Positions 45,876-54,268 of a DNA stretch of 64,000 nucleotides are shown here, piece after piece (within the stretch, counting starts at the first letter, position 1; every line of letters starts with the position of its first letter). Under the pieces are notes generated by a model. It had not been told where the DNA came from. It worked only from the letters and a program-made list of their open reading frames with translations, and did no database searches. The position numbers were made by a program, and so were the translations under genes. The DNA is taken from contig NZ_VIVK01000002.1 of assembly GCF_007828865.1 (NCBI RefSeq), forward strand, positions 186,001 through 250,000. Reading direction: 5' to 3'. Origin of the DNA: Kribbella amoyensis (GTDB lineage Bacteria > Actinomycetota > Actinomycetes > Propionibacteriales > Kribbellaceae).

Positions 45876-46556
45876 ATGAATCCGATGAATCAGGTGATGA
45901 TGTCCGCACTGGCGCAGAGCACGCAGGAGCCGACCGGGGGAGTGGCCGGATGGGCCATCGACCTGATGGAGAAACTGGGCGCTCCCGGCGCCGGCCTGGC
46001 GGTCGCGTTGGAGAACCTGTTCCCACCGCTGCCCAGTGAGGTGATCCTGCCGCTGGCCGGGTTCGCGGCGAACCGGGGCGACCTCGGTCTGGTCAGCGCG
46101 ATCGTCTTCACCACCCTGGGCTCGGTCGTCGGCGCGCTCGCGCTGTACGGCGTTGGCGGTGTGCTCGGCCGGGACCGGACCAGGGCGCTCGCCGCGCGCC
46201 TGCCGCTGATGAAGCTCGAGGACGTGGACAAGGCGGAGGCCTGGTTCGTCAAGCACGGCCCGAAGGCGGTGCTGATCGGCCGGGTGGTGCCGATCGTCCG
46301 CAGCCTGATCTCGGTGCCCGCCGGGGTCGAGCGGATGTCGGTACCACTGTTCCTCGCCCTCACGGCGATCGGCAGCCTGATCTGGAACTCCGCGCTGATC
46401 ACCGCGGGTTACGCACTCGGCGAGAAGTGGCACGTGGTGGAGTCGTCGGTCGGCTACTTCCAGTACGCCGTGCTGGCGGCCGCGATCGCGTTGGTGACCT
46501 GGTTCGTGGTGGTCAAGGTCCGGGCCCGCCGTTCGAATGGTGAGAAAGTCAACTAG
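45876..46556 (+). CDS. DedA-family membrane protein
   Basis: 226 residues. The SNARE-associated/DedA core is present: ENLFPPLPSEVILPLAGFAA (the helical hairpin with the conserved E and P), KHGPKAVLIGRVVPIVRSLI (the F/GRxxPxxR motif) and VPAGVERMSV, then a C-terminal helix. Members are polyprenyl-phosphate or phospholipid flippases at the membrane. It is divergent from the envelope-type sensor kinase, which may control it. ATG 45876 has no strong ribosome site; ATG 45888 is also possible. Confidence 0.88.
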   Translation: MNPMNQVMMSALAQSTQEPTGGVAGWAIDLMEKLGAPGAGLAVALENLFPPLPSEVILPLAGFAANRGDLGLVSAIVFTTLGSVVGALALYGVGGVLGRDRTRALAARLPLMKLEDVDKAEAWFVKHGPKAVLIGRVVPIVRSLISVPAGVERMSVPLFLALTAIGSLIWNSALITAGYALGEKWHVVESSVGYFQYAVLAAAIALVTWFVVVKVRARRSNGEKVN

Positions 46557-46618
46557 CGGACTGGACTTTGGTTACGCTCGGGACCTCACTGCCGATCACT
46601 GCTGAAAGAGGGGTTCCG

Positions 46619-47233
46619 ATGCCCTCAGCCGCCTTCGAGCCGCGCATCGTGCCGGATCCACCGGCCTGGCCACAATCCGTCGTCACCGTCGTGGGGAATC
46701 CGCGCGCCGGATCCCGGACCGCGGCCGCCGCCGCGTCGGTCGCCGAACTGCTGGCGTCCGAGCTCGGTGCGCCGTACCGGATCGACGAGTTGCTGGACCT
46801 GGTCACGTTCGCGCCGGCGATCTTCCTCGGCGACGAGGCGGGGGAGGAGCAGCGGGCCGCGTTGGAGAGCGCGGTCGACCTGGTCTCGTCCGCGTCGGTG
46901 ATCGTCGTGGCCACACCGGTCTACAAGGGCAGTTACACCGGGCTGCTGAAGAGCTTCCTCGATGTGCTGCGGCCGCAGGCGCTGGAGGGTGCCGTGGTGG
47001 TGCCGGTGACGGTGTCGGCGGCGCCCTCGCACAGGCTGCTCGCGGATCAGCATCTGCGGCCGGTGCTCGCGGAGTTGGGAGCGACGGTTCCGGTGCCCGG
47101 CGTGGCGCTCGAGGAGCGTGATCTCGAGGACCTGCAGGTCGTGGTGTCCGACTGGCTGCGGCAGAACGCGGGCATCGTGCAGGCGACGACGATCGCCCTG
47201 CAGCCCGTCGCGGAACCGACCCCCGCGGGGTAA
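46619..47233 (+). CDS. NADPH-dependent FMN reductase-like flavoprotein
   Basis: 204 residues from ATG 46619 behind GAGGGG. Flavodoxin-like fold with the phosphate loop VTVVGNPRAGSRTAAAA, a middle ASVIVVATPVYKGSYTGLLK (the SPxYxGxxxGxLK motif) and KSFLDVLRP. Members reduce free FMN, often for an alkanesulfonate or other two-component monooxygenase. No monooxygenase is adjacent, so its partner is unknown. A repeat tract follows at 47264. Confidence 0.86.
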   Translation: MPSAAFEPRIVPDPPAWPQSVVTVVGNPRAGSRTAAAAASVAELLASELGAPYRIDELLDLVTFAPAIFLGDEAGEEQRAALESAVDLVSSASVIVVATPVYKGSYTGLLKSFLDVLRPQALEGAVVVPVTVSAAPSHRLLADQHLRPVLAELGATVPVPGVALEERDLEDLQVVVSDWLRQNAGIVQATTIALQPVAEPTPAG

Positions 47234-47263
47234 AGCGGCGGTCCCGCCTGAGCCGAGGCGCCC

Positions 47264-47351
47264 GGTCCGCGCGGACAGACGAGGCCGGTCCGCGCGGGAC
47301 AGACGCGGCCGTCCGCGCGGGGCCGACGCGGCCGGTTCGCGCGGACGATCG
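47264..47351. repeat. Four imperfect tandem copies of a ~24-bp GC repeat
   Basis: Units begin at 47264, 47287, 47311 and 47334 with the core GGTCCGCGCGGGACAGACGC. Each unit contains the self-complementary CCGCGCGG, so several small hairpins are possible. The tract fills most of the 178-base gap between the FMN reductase and the convergent exporter gene. No spacers, so not a CRISPR. Confidence 0.7.
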
Positions 47352-47411
47352 ATCGTGCTGTGCCCCGGGACGTGTTGTTGTGCCTCGGGGCGGGAGTGAT
47401 GTCACAGCGCG

Positions 47412-49958
47412 TCAGTCGGGGCGGTTGGTGGATTCGGCGGGGGCTCGGCGGAGGACTGTGGTGGCCGGGACCAGGGTGGAGAAGAAGACCAGGAGTGCTG
47501 CTGCTCCGATGATCACCAGGTAGATCCACCAGGGACCGGACGGCATGGCGGTGCCGGCGACCGCGTTGCTGAACGGGATGAGCGTCGCCAGCGCGGTCAG
47601 GGTGCCGAGCAGGATGCCGGCGAACGTGATCAGCACGCCCTCGGAGCTGAGCATCCGGAGGATCTGGGTCCGGGTGGCGCCGGTGAGTCGCTGCAGGGCG
47701 AACTCGCGCCGCCGCCGGATGGTTGCCGACACCAACGTGTTGACCACCGAGACGCCGGTGTACCCGATCAGCAGGCCGACGAGCAGGTAGTTCACCCACG
47801 CCTGCGTCTTCAGGTCCGCGCTGTTCGCGGCGACCAGCGTGTCCCGGTCGGCCAGTTGTACACCGGGATGCGTCGCGGCCAGCTTGGCGAGCGTGGGCAC
47901 CGGGTCGGCTCCCGACGCGAACCGGACCAGGATCTGCGGAGCCAGCCCGCTCGTCGTGTGGGCGGCGAGCAGTTCGGCGGGGAGCACGATGCTCTCGTAC
48001 CCGGGAGTCGCCGCATACGTTGCGACCACGCGCAGGTCGACCGAGGAGCCGTCGCCCAGCGTCATCGTGATGGTCGAGCCGACCCCGCGATCGATCTTCG
48101 CGGCGACGCGATCCGGTAGCGCCACCGTGGACCCGGTGAGGTGCTCCAGCGAACCGGCGGTCAGCCGGACGGGCGCGGTGCCGGACGAGTCCTGCGCGGA
48201 GACGCCTTGGAGCGGGGCGCCTTCTTCGTCGAAGGGTGCGTTCCGTGGTTCGTCGATGACGCCCACGCTGGTGACGAAGGCGGACGCGCTCGCCACCCGC
48301 GGAGTACGGCGGACCTCGTCCAGCACCGAGGGGGCGAGGCCGTCGGCGGAGGAGACCAGGACCGCGTCGGCGCGGAGGCCCTCGGTGAACGCGCGCTCGG
48401 AGGCCTGTAGCTGGGTGGTTTGCATGTAGAGGTTCGCCGTGGAGATGCCGACGGCGAGCATGACCGGCATGACGGCGGCCGACATCGCCACCGATCGCGC
48501 CGTGACGTTGCGGATCGCGAGGCGGCCGTTGACCCGGCTCACCGCGTACAGCGGCCAGCGGATCAGGCCGAGGGTGAGCTTGGTCCAGAACGGTCCGAGC
48601 AACGCGATCCCGATCGCCCAGCAGAGGACAGCGGGTCCCGCGGTGGCGCCGGCGAGCGGGCCGGTCATCACGGTGCCGGTGACGATGACGAGCGCGGTGC
48701 CGCCGCCCAGCGCGATCAGGCCGAAGAACAGGCGGATCCAGCCGAACCACCTGCGCTGCAGTCCGGCTTCGAGCAGGGCCTGGACCGGCTTGATCTTGGC
48801 GGATCTCCGCGCGGCGATGAGGGCGGCGCCGATCGCGGCCAGGACAGCGGCGCCCGCACCGGCCGCGAACGGGATCCAGCCCTGGCGGAACTCGATCACG
48901 TCCGACGCGACGCCGTGCGCGGCGAGTTGGTCGAACAGGAAGCGGCCGAGCAACCACCCGGGCATCAGGCCGATCAGGACCGCGGGCAAGGAGACGAGCA
49001 GGGATTCGCCGAGGATCATCCGGCGGACCTGGCCGGGCGTGGTGCCGATACCGCGGAGCAGGGCGAACTCGCGTTCGCGGTGCTGGGCGGACAGCGCGAG
49101 CGTGGAGGCGACGACGAACATCATCGTCAGGGTCGCGATCCCGCCGAACGAACCGGCGATCGCGATCAGCGCCTCCCGCTGGGTCGAGGCCTCGAGGTGT
49201 TCGGCCAGGCCGCGATCGATCCCGGCGAGCACGGTGAGGTCGCCGAGCTCGGAGGCGCCGGCGGCACGGACGGTACGCTCGACCGCCTTCCGGACCGTTT
49301 CAAGGTCCTTGCCAGGAGCAACCATGAGGCCGAGCGCTGAGTACGTGCCGGGATGCGGCGAGAGCTTGGCGGCCTCGGCGGGCGAGAAGAAGCTGTGCCC
49401 GGCCGGACCGTCGGCGACGCCCGAGACGGTGAACGATTTCGGCTCGCCGCCGATGAGCAGGGTGACGCGATCGCCGGTACCGAGGTGCGCGGTGCGGGCC
49501 GTGGTCGCGTCCACGACGACGTCGCCGGGAGCGGTCGGCGGGTGGCCGGACGTCAGCTTGTACGGGGCGAGACGCGCGGAGGTCCAGGCGTGTCCCTCAC
49601 CCGTCGGAGCAACACTCGACCCGCCGTCACCGACGAGCGGGCGGGCGGTGAAGGTGAGGTCGGGAACGACCGCGGTGACGCCTTCGACTCCGCGGAGGGC
49701 GGCGACGGCGGACGACGGAATGCCGGCCCGTTCGACCAGCGGAGTCCCGTCCTCGGCGCCCGGCTTGAGGTGGGACTGCTTGGCGGTGACCACCAGGGGA
49801 GCGGCGGCGAGGCGTTCAGGTGGGACGTTGGAGCGGATGCCGGTCTCCATCAGGCCGCCGCAGGCGAGCACGATCGCGGTGCCGAAGACGACCGCGACGA
49901 ACGTGGCGACGAAGCCGCCCTTGCGGAAGCGCAAGGTGCGGACGGCGAGCCGCATCAT
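47412..49958 (-). CDS. FtsX/MacB-type ABC exporter permease
   Basis: 848 residues. Two FtsX repeats, each with a long extracellular domain followed by three helices; helices include FVATFVAVVFGTAIVLACGG at the start, IATLTMMFVVASTLALSA, and LVGLLIGYTGVSVVNTLVSA near the end. HREREFALLRGIGTTPGQVRRM and RRREFALQRLTGATRTQIL are the conserved cytoplasmic FtsX segments. The ATG at 49958 overlaps the ATPase stop. It forms with that ATPase an exporter for a lipoprotein, peptide or antibiotic-like molecule; the cargo is not evident. Confidence 0.9.
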   Translation of the reverse strand: MMRLAVRTLRFRKGGFVATFVAVVFGTAIVLACGGLMETGIRSNVPPERLAAAPLVVTAKQSHLKPGAEDGTPLVERAGIPSSAVAALRGVEGVTAVVPDLTFTARPLVGDGGSSVAPTGEGHAWTSARLAPYKLTSGHPPTAPGDVVVDATTARTAHLGTGDRVTLLIGGEPKSFTVSGVADGPAGHSFFSPAEAAKLSPHPGTYSALGLMVAPGKDLETVRKAVERTVRAAGASELGDLTVLAGIDRGLAEHLEASTQREALIAIAGSFGGIATLTMMFVVASTLALSAQHREREFALLRGIGTTPGQVRRMILGESLLVSLPAVLIGLMPGWLLGRFLFDQLAAHGVASDVIEFRQGWIPFAAGAGAAVLAAIGAALIAARRSAKIKPVQALLEAGLQRRWFGWIRLFFGLIALGGGTALVIVTGTVMTGPLAGATAGPAVLCWAIGIALLGPFWTKLTLGLIRWPLYAVSRVNGRLAIRNVTARSVAMSAAVMPVMLAVGISTANLYMQTTQLQASERAFTEGLRADAVLVSSADGLAPSVLDEVRRTPRVASASAFVTSVGVIDEPRNAPFDEEGAPLQGVSAQDSSGTAPVRLTAGSLEHLTGSTVALPDRVAAKIDRGVGSTITMTLGDGSSVDLRVVATYAATPGYESIVLPAELLAAHTTSGLAPQILVRFASGADPVPTLAKLAATHPGVQLADRDTLVAANSADLKTQAWVNYLLVGLLIGYTGVSVVNTLVSATIRRRREFALQRLTGATRTQILRMLSSEGVLITFAGILLGTLTALATLIPFSNAVAGTAMPSGPWWIYLVIIGAAALLVFFSTLVPATTVLRRAPAESTNRPD

Positions 49959-50776
49959 CGACCCACTCCCGCCCGGCTCAGCACCGAGGTCCCAGCCGAC
50001 CCGGGCGTACCGGATCCGGACCGTGCGCCGAGGTGGGTCATCCGGTCGGCGACCTCCTCGGCCGTCGGTGCCACCAGCTGCCCGGCCAGCCGGCCGTCGG
50101 CGAGGAAGACGACCTGGTCGGCGTACGACGCGGCGACCGGATCGTGGGTGACCATCACGACCGTCTCCCCTTGGCTGCGAACCGGCTCGCGGAGCAGTTC
50201 GAGCACGTCGGCCGCGGTCTGCGTGTCGAGGGCGCCGGTCGGTTCGTCGGCGAAGATGACGGCGGGGCGAGTGACGAGGGCGCGGGCGATGGCGACGCGT
50301 TGCTGCTGTCCGCCGGAGAGCTCGCCGGGCCGGTGCTTGTGCCGATCGCCGAGGCCGACGCGATCCAGGACGGTGCGTACCGCGGCGCGGTTCGGGCGGC
50401 GGCCGTCGAGCTCCTGCGGCAGGGTGACGTTCTGCCAGACCGTCAGCGCCGGCAACAAGTTGAACGACTGGAACACGAAGCCGATGCGTTCGCGGCGCAA
50501 CTCGGTGAGCTGCTTCTCCTTGAGCCCGGCCAGTGGCTGGTCGTCGATGAACATGGCGCCGGACGTCGGCCGGTCGAGCCCGGCCGCGCAGTGCAGGAAG
50601 GTGCTCTTGCCCGAACCGGACGGACCCATCACCGCGGTGAAGGAGCCGCGTTCGAACGCGATACTGATCCCGTCGAGCGCGACCACGGCGTTGCCACCGC
50701 GCCCGTACACGCGGCGAACGTCCTGCAGCAGCACGGAGTTCGGGCTGCTCTGGATGGGGTCCTGCTTGCGCCTCAT
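49955..50776 (-). CDS. ABC exporter ATPase (LolD/MacB type)
   Basis: 273 residues from ATG 50776. Walker A MGPSGSGKSTFLHCAAGLD, signature LSGGQQQRVAIARAL, Walker B VIFADEPTGALD, switch His in VMVTHDPVA. The DxxTxGAM segment after Walker A (DRPTSGAMFIDD) is the usual MacB pattern. A C-terminal tail of about 40 residues with Ser/Gly is extra. It pairs with the FtsX gene downstream and lies 134 bases after a TetR gene of the same direction. Confidence 0.92.
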   Translation of the reverse strand: MRRKQDPIQSSPNSVLLQDVRRVYGRGGNAVVALDGISIAFERGSFTAVMGPSGSGKSTFLHCAAGLDRPTSGAMFIDDQPLAGLKEKQLTELRRERIGFVFQSFNLLPALTVWQNVTLPQELDGRRPNRAAVRTVLDRVGLGDRHKHRPGELSGGQQQRVAIARALVTRPAVIFADEPTGALDTQTAADVLELLREPVRSQGETVVMVTHDPVAASYADQVVFLADGRLAGQLVAPTAEEVADRMTHLGARSGSGTPGSAGTSVLSRAGVGR

Positions 50777-50910
50777 GGGCCGGCCTCTCAGGTGCGTCGC
50801 GGGCGTCTCGGATGACGCCACTGACGCTACGGAGAGCGGACCGGCCGCCCCAGGGAGCTGAGCCGCCGATCAGGGTGGGGCTAGGTCCACCAGGAGCAGG
50901 GGCGTTCTGC

Positions 50911-51531
50911 TTACTTCCCGGCGGTCCGGGAAGCGGGCCCGGGCAGCAGCGCGGCAAGGCCGGCCAGGTACGAATCCGGCGTGACGTCGCCGAGCAGCAG
51001 CCGCTGCAGGATGAACCCCGGCAGCAGACTGAACAGAGCCTGGGCGACGTACTCCGGGTCGGCGTCCGGGTCCAGCGTGCCGTCGGTCTGCGCGCGGCGG
51101 ACCACGTCGACGTAGTGGTTGCGCAGCATCGTGTACTTCTCGCGCGCGGTCGCCGCGATGGTCGGATTGTGGAGCGCCTCCGCCCAGGCCTGCAGTGCGA
51201 CCCGGGTGACGTCCTCGTTCGGCGCGTCCGCGATCCCGACGACGTACTCGAGGATCTTGCGCATCGTCTCCGTCAAGGACAGCGGCCCAGGCTCGGCCAG
51301 GATCCCGTCGAACAGCTGGTCGACCGTGCTCAACCCGTCGTCGGCGATCGCGGCGATCAGCTCCTCCTTGCTCTTGAAGTAGCCGTAGACCGCGCCCGCC
51401 GACAGCCCGGACGCGCGGATCACGTCCGCCATCGTCGTCTTGTGGAAGCCCTGCTCGGTCACGCAGGCGCGCGCGGCCCTGACGATCTGCTGGCGGCGGG
51501 CGAGCCGGTGTTCATCGGTGACCTTGGGCAT
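50911..51531 (-). CDS. TetR-family regulator
   Basis: 206 residues from ATG 51531. HTH: RRQQIVRAARACVTEQGFHK, then MADVIRASGLSAGAVYGYFK and SKEELIAAI. The C-terminal domain has PSF-like helices of the TetR_C family. It sits between the exporter operon and the divergent YhgE-like gene, with two similar short inverted repeats at the divergent starts, so it probably controls the YhgE-like gene and itself, perhaps also the exporter. Confidence 0.88.
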   Translation of the reverse strand: MPKVTDEHRLARRQQIVRAARACVTEQGFHKTTMADVIRASGLSAGAVYGYFKSKEELIAAIADDGLSTVDQLFDGILAEPGPLSLTETMRKILEYVVGIADAPNEDVTRVALQAWAEALHNPTIAATAREKYTMLRNHYVDVVRRAQTDGTLDPDADPEYVAQALFSLLPGFILQRLLLGDVTPDSYLAGLAALLPGPASRTAGK

Positions 51532-51544
51532 GTCCGGAACATAA

Positions 51545-51616
51545 AACGAATATCCGTTCTTGACAACACGCGGACCGGGCGGCACCCTCGAACCAATAAA
51601 GAACGATCATTCGGTT
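51545..51616. promoter_or_regulatory. Paired TetR-type sites between divergent TetR and membrane protein genes
   Basis: AACGAATATCCGTT at 51545-51558 is an imperfect palindrome close to the TetR start; GAACGATCATTCGGTT at 51601-51616 has the same arms (AACGA and TCGGTT/TCCGTT) close to the plus-strand start. Similar sites at both promoters fit co-repression. Confidence 0.5.
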
Positions 51617-51635
51617 TTTTGGAGAAGGGGTCACG

Positions 51636-52646
51636 ATGTCCGAGCAAACCGTCGCCGAGGACCGCCGCCGTCCGCCCGTGGCGGTGGTCGTCCTGCTGCT
51701 CACCGCGTTGCTGACGGTGCTGCTGATCGCGTTCGCCTGGCCGGCCGCCCGGTCGCAACCCCGCGACCTCCCGCTGGGAATCGCGGGTCCGCCGCAGGCC
51801 GTCACGCAACTGACCTCCTCGCTCGACCAGGCGATGCCCGGCGGCTTCGAGATCAAGGCGTACGCCGATCGGGCCGCCGCGGTCCGCGCCATCGAGAACC
51901 GGGACGTGTACGGCGCGATCGTGGCGGACCCGCAGACGCCCGAGGTGCTGACCGCTTCGGCCGGCGGTCCCGCGGTGGCGCAGATCCTCACCCAGCTGGC
52001 GGGCCGCATCGGCGCGCAGCAGGGGGTCGCGCCGAAGGTCACCGACGTCGTGCCGCTGCCGGCCGACGACCCGCGCGGTACCGGTCTTGCGGCGGGCGCG
52101 TTGCCGCTCGTCATCGGAGGGATCGCGGCCGCGGGCATGCTGACCCAGTTGGTGCGCGGTGGTGGCCGCCGGATGGCCGGGGCGCTTGCGTTCGCGGTGA
52201 CCGGCGGGCTGGCGCTGGCGGCGGTGCTGCAGTTCTGGCTCGGTTCGTTCGAGGGCAGCTACTGGGCGAACTCCGGGGTGATCGCGTTGTCGATCGCGGC
52301 CATCAGCCTGACCCTGCTCGGCCTGGAGTGGCTGATCGGTACCGCGGGGCTCGCGCTCGGTGCGGCGACGATGATGCTGCTCGGGAACCCGCTGTCCGGG
52401 ATGACAAGCGCGCCCGAGATGCTGCCGGGCGGCTGGGGCGCTCTCGGCCAACTGCTCCCGCCCGGCGCCGGTGGTACCGCGTTGCGCTCGGTCGGCTTCT
52501 TCGACGGAGCCGGGGCCGGACGTCCCCTCCTGGTCCTCGGTTGCTGGCTGGTTCTCGGATTGCTGCTGTGCGCGGCCGGAGCCGGCCGCGACCGCACGCG
52601 GCGCGCGGTACCAGCCCGTCCGGAGGCTTCGCCCGTGACCGTTTGA
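51636..52646 (+). CDS. YhgE/ABC-2-like membrane protein under TetR control
   Basis: 336 residues. One N-terminal helix (VAVVVLLLTALLTVLLIAFAW), an outside domain of about 110 residues (LPLGIAGPPQAVTQLTSS, YGAIVADP), then about five helices (PLVIGGIAAAGMLTQLV, LAFAVTGGLALAAVLQFWL, SGVIALSIAAISLTLLGLEW, LAGTAG-type region, LLVLGCWLVLGLLLCAAGAG). This topology is that of YhgE/Pip and ABC-2 permease relatives, some of which export toxic compounds. Starts behind GGAGAAGGGG. Partner ATPase is not adjacent. Confidence 0.75.
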   Translation: MSEQTVAEDRRRPPVAVVVLLLTALLTVLLIAFAWPAARSQPRDLPLGIAGPPQAVTQLTSSLDQAMPGGFEIKAYADRAAAVRAIENRDVYGAIVADPQTPEVLTASAGGPAVAQILTQLAGRIGAQQGVAPKVTDVVPLPADDPRGTGLAAGALPLVIGGIAAAGMLTQLVRGGGRRMAGALAFAVTGGLALAAVLQFWLGSFEGSYWANSGVIALSIAAISLTLLGLEWLIGTAGLALGAATMMLLGNPLSGMTSAPEMLPGGWGALGQLLPPGAGGTALRSVGFFDGAGAGRPLLVLGCWLVLGLLLCAAGAGRDRTRRAVPARPEASPVTV

Positions 52647-52658
52647 GCCTCGATCAGA

Positions 52659-52691
52659 GCGGTAACCGGATCGTTACGGCCCGGTTACCGC
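52659..52691. terminator. 11-bp inverted repeat after the YhgE-like gene
   Basis: GCGGTAACCGG and CCGGTTACCGC are perfect arms with an 11-base loop, 12 bases after the stop. Probably a terminator without T tract; alternatively an operator for the sugar importer downstream. Confidence 0.45.
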
Positions 52692-52720
52692 CTGCGCGTC
52701 CTGTCATCGGACGCGGCACG

Positions 52721-52732
52721 GACAACGTTGTC
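52721..52732. promoter_or_regulatory. Perfect 12-bp palindrome upstream of the sugar importer
   Basis: GACAACGTTGTC, centred on CG as in LacI-family operators, lies about 107 bases before the binding-protein start. No LacI gene is adjacent, so a distant regulator would be needed. Confidence 0.5.
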
Positions 52733-52838
52733 TGCCAACCATTGACTTCCTCGGCCGCAGACTTCTACGGTCGCGGGGCAAACCGCTGGGTTTGCGCCGT
52801 GGAACCGGGATGACAACGATTGCCCGAAGGTGGACGTG

Positions 52839-54242
52839 ATGGTCATGAGGAAGAGTTTCAAGGCGGCCGGTGCGCTGGCCGTGGGCGCGCTCCTGCTGGG
52901 GGTCTCGGCCTGTAGTCAGGGGTCGACGACCAAGGAGGCGGACCCGGGCAGCTCGCAGAGCGCCGGCCCGGCGAACATCAAGATCGCCTACCAGCAGTGG
53001 GGCCCCGGAACGGTGATGAAGAGCTTCCTCACCGGCGCCAAGGCCGAGTTCGAGGCGGCCAACCCGGGCTCGAAGGTCGAGATCGTGCCGATCGTGGCCA
53101 GCGAGAACGACTACTACACCAAGCTGCAGCTGATGATGCGCTCGCCGAACACGGCGCCCGACATCGTCTACGAGGACACCTTCCTGATCAACTCCGACAT
53201 CACCGCGGGGTACCTGAAGCCGCTCGACGACTACATCAAGGACTGGTCCGACTGGTCCCAGTTCGAGGACACCGCCAAGGGCGCCGCGAAGGGCCAGGAC
53301 GGCAAGACGTACGGCATCCCGGACGGGACCGACACGCGCGCGCTCTGGTACAACAAGCAGATCTTCGCGAAGGCCGGACTGCCCGCCGACTGGCAGCCGA
53401 AGACCTGGGACGAGGTGCTCACCGCGGCTCGCACGATCAAGCAGAAGGTGCCCGGCGTCATCCCGCTGAACGTGTACTCCGGCAAGCCGATGGGTGAGGC
53501 CTCCGCCATGCAGGGCCTGGAGATGCTGCTCTACGGCACCAAGGACACGCTGTACAACTTCGACCAGTCCAAGTGGGTCGTCGGCAGCCAGGGGTTCAAG
53601 GACTCGCTCGGCTTCATCAAGACCATCTTCGACGAGGGCATCGCGCCGCAGCCGAAGCAGTCGCTCGACCCGAACTGGGGCAACAAGGTCGGCAGCGACC
53701 TGCTCCCGAACGGCAAGCTGGCGATCGCGCTGGACGGCTCCTGGCTCTACAACAACTGGCAGAAGACCGGCGCGAAGCCGTGGCCGCAGTGGACCGAGGT
53801 CCTCGGCCAGACGGCGATGCCGACCCAGGGCGGCGAGGGCAAGGGCAAGGTCAGCCTGTCCGGCGGCTGGACCTGGGCGATCCCGGCCAAGTCGAAGTCC
53901 CCGGACGCCGCCTGGAACTTCATCAAGACCCTGCAGACGCAGAAGAACGCGACCAAGTACGCCACCGACGGGGCCCAGATCGCGGTCCGCAAGGACGTCG
54001 CCGCCGACGCCGGGTACAAGTCGTCGGCCAAGAGCACCCAGTTCTTCACCGACCTGGTGTCGGTGACCGTGTACCGGCCGGCGCTGCCGGAGTACCCGAA
54101 GGTCTCCAACGAGATCATCACCGCGATGGAAGCCGTGATGACCGGCCAGTCCTCACCCGAAGAGGCCGCCAAGAACTACGACGAGGCGGTCGAGGGCATC
54201 GTCGGCAAGGACAAGACGACCAACCAGAGCGAAGGCCAGTAA
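52839..54242 (+). CDS. CUT1-type sugar ABC substrate-binding lipoprotein
   Basis: 467 residues from ATG 52839 (ATG 52845 and GTG 52830 are alternatives; AAGGTGGA suits 52839). The signal peptide ends in the lipobox GVSACSQG. The family-1 solute-binding fold shows in FEAANPGSKVEIVPIV, APDIVYEDTFLINSDITAG, TYGIPDGTDTRALWYNKQIF and GGWTWAIPAKSKSPDAAWNF. It binds a sugar or oligosaccharide outside the cell for the two permeases that follow. No glycosidase is nearby, so the substrate is not indicated. Confidence 0.91.
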   Translation: MVMRKSFKAAGALAVGALLLGVSACSQGSTTKEADPGSSQSAGPANIKIAYQQWGPGTVMKSFLTGAKAEFEAANPGSKVEIVPIVASENDYYTKLQLMMRSPNTAPDIVYEDTFLINSDITAGYLKPLDDYIKDWSDWSQFEDTAKGAAKGQDGKTYGIPDGTDTRALWYNKQIFAKAGLPADWQPKTWDEVLTAARTIKQKVPGVIPLNVYSGKPMGEASAMQGLEMLLYGTKDTLYNFDQSKWVVGSQGFKDSLGFIKTIFDEGIAPQPKQSLDPNWGNKVGSDLLPNGKLAIALDGSWLYNNWQKTGAKPWPQWTEVLGQTAMPTQGGEGKGKVSLSGGWTWAIPAKSKSPDAAWNFIKTLQTQKNATKYATDGAQIAVRKDVAADAGYKSSAKSTQFFTDLVSVTVYRPALPEYPKVSNEIITAMEAVMTGQSSPEEAAKNYDEAVEGIVGKDKTTNQSEGQ

Positions 54243-54268
54243 GCGTCAACCGCTGAAGGGATTTCTCT

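Noticed and set aside
47264-47351. CRISPR-like array
   Set aside because: Units are head-to-tail with no unique spacers, and no cas genes are present.
47412-50957. One 1181-residue protein joining the exporter ATPase region to the permease
   Set aside because: The upstream third is the ATPase gene read in a wrong frame. The ATPase has its own frame with Walker motifs, and the permease starts at 49958 with an ATGA overlap.
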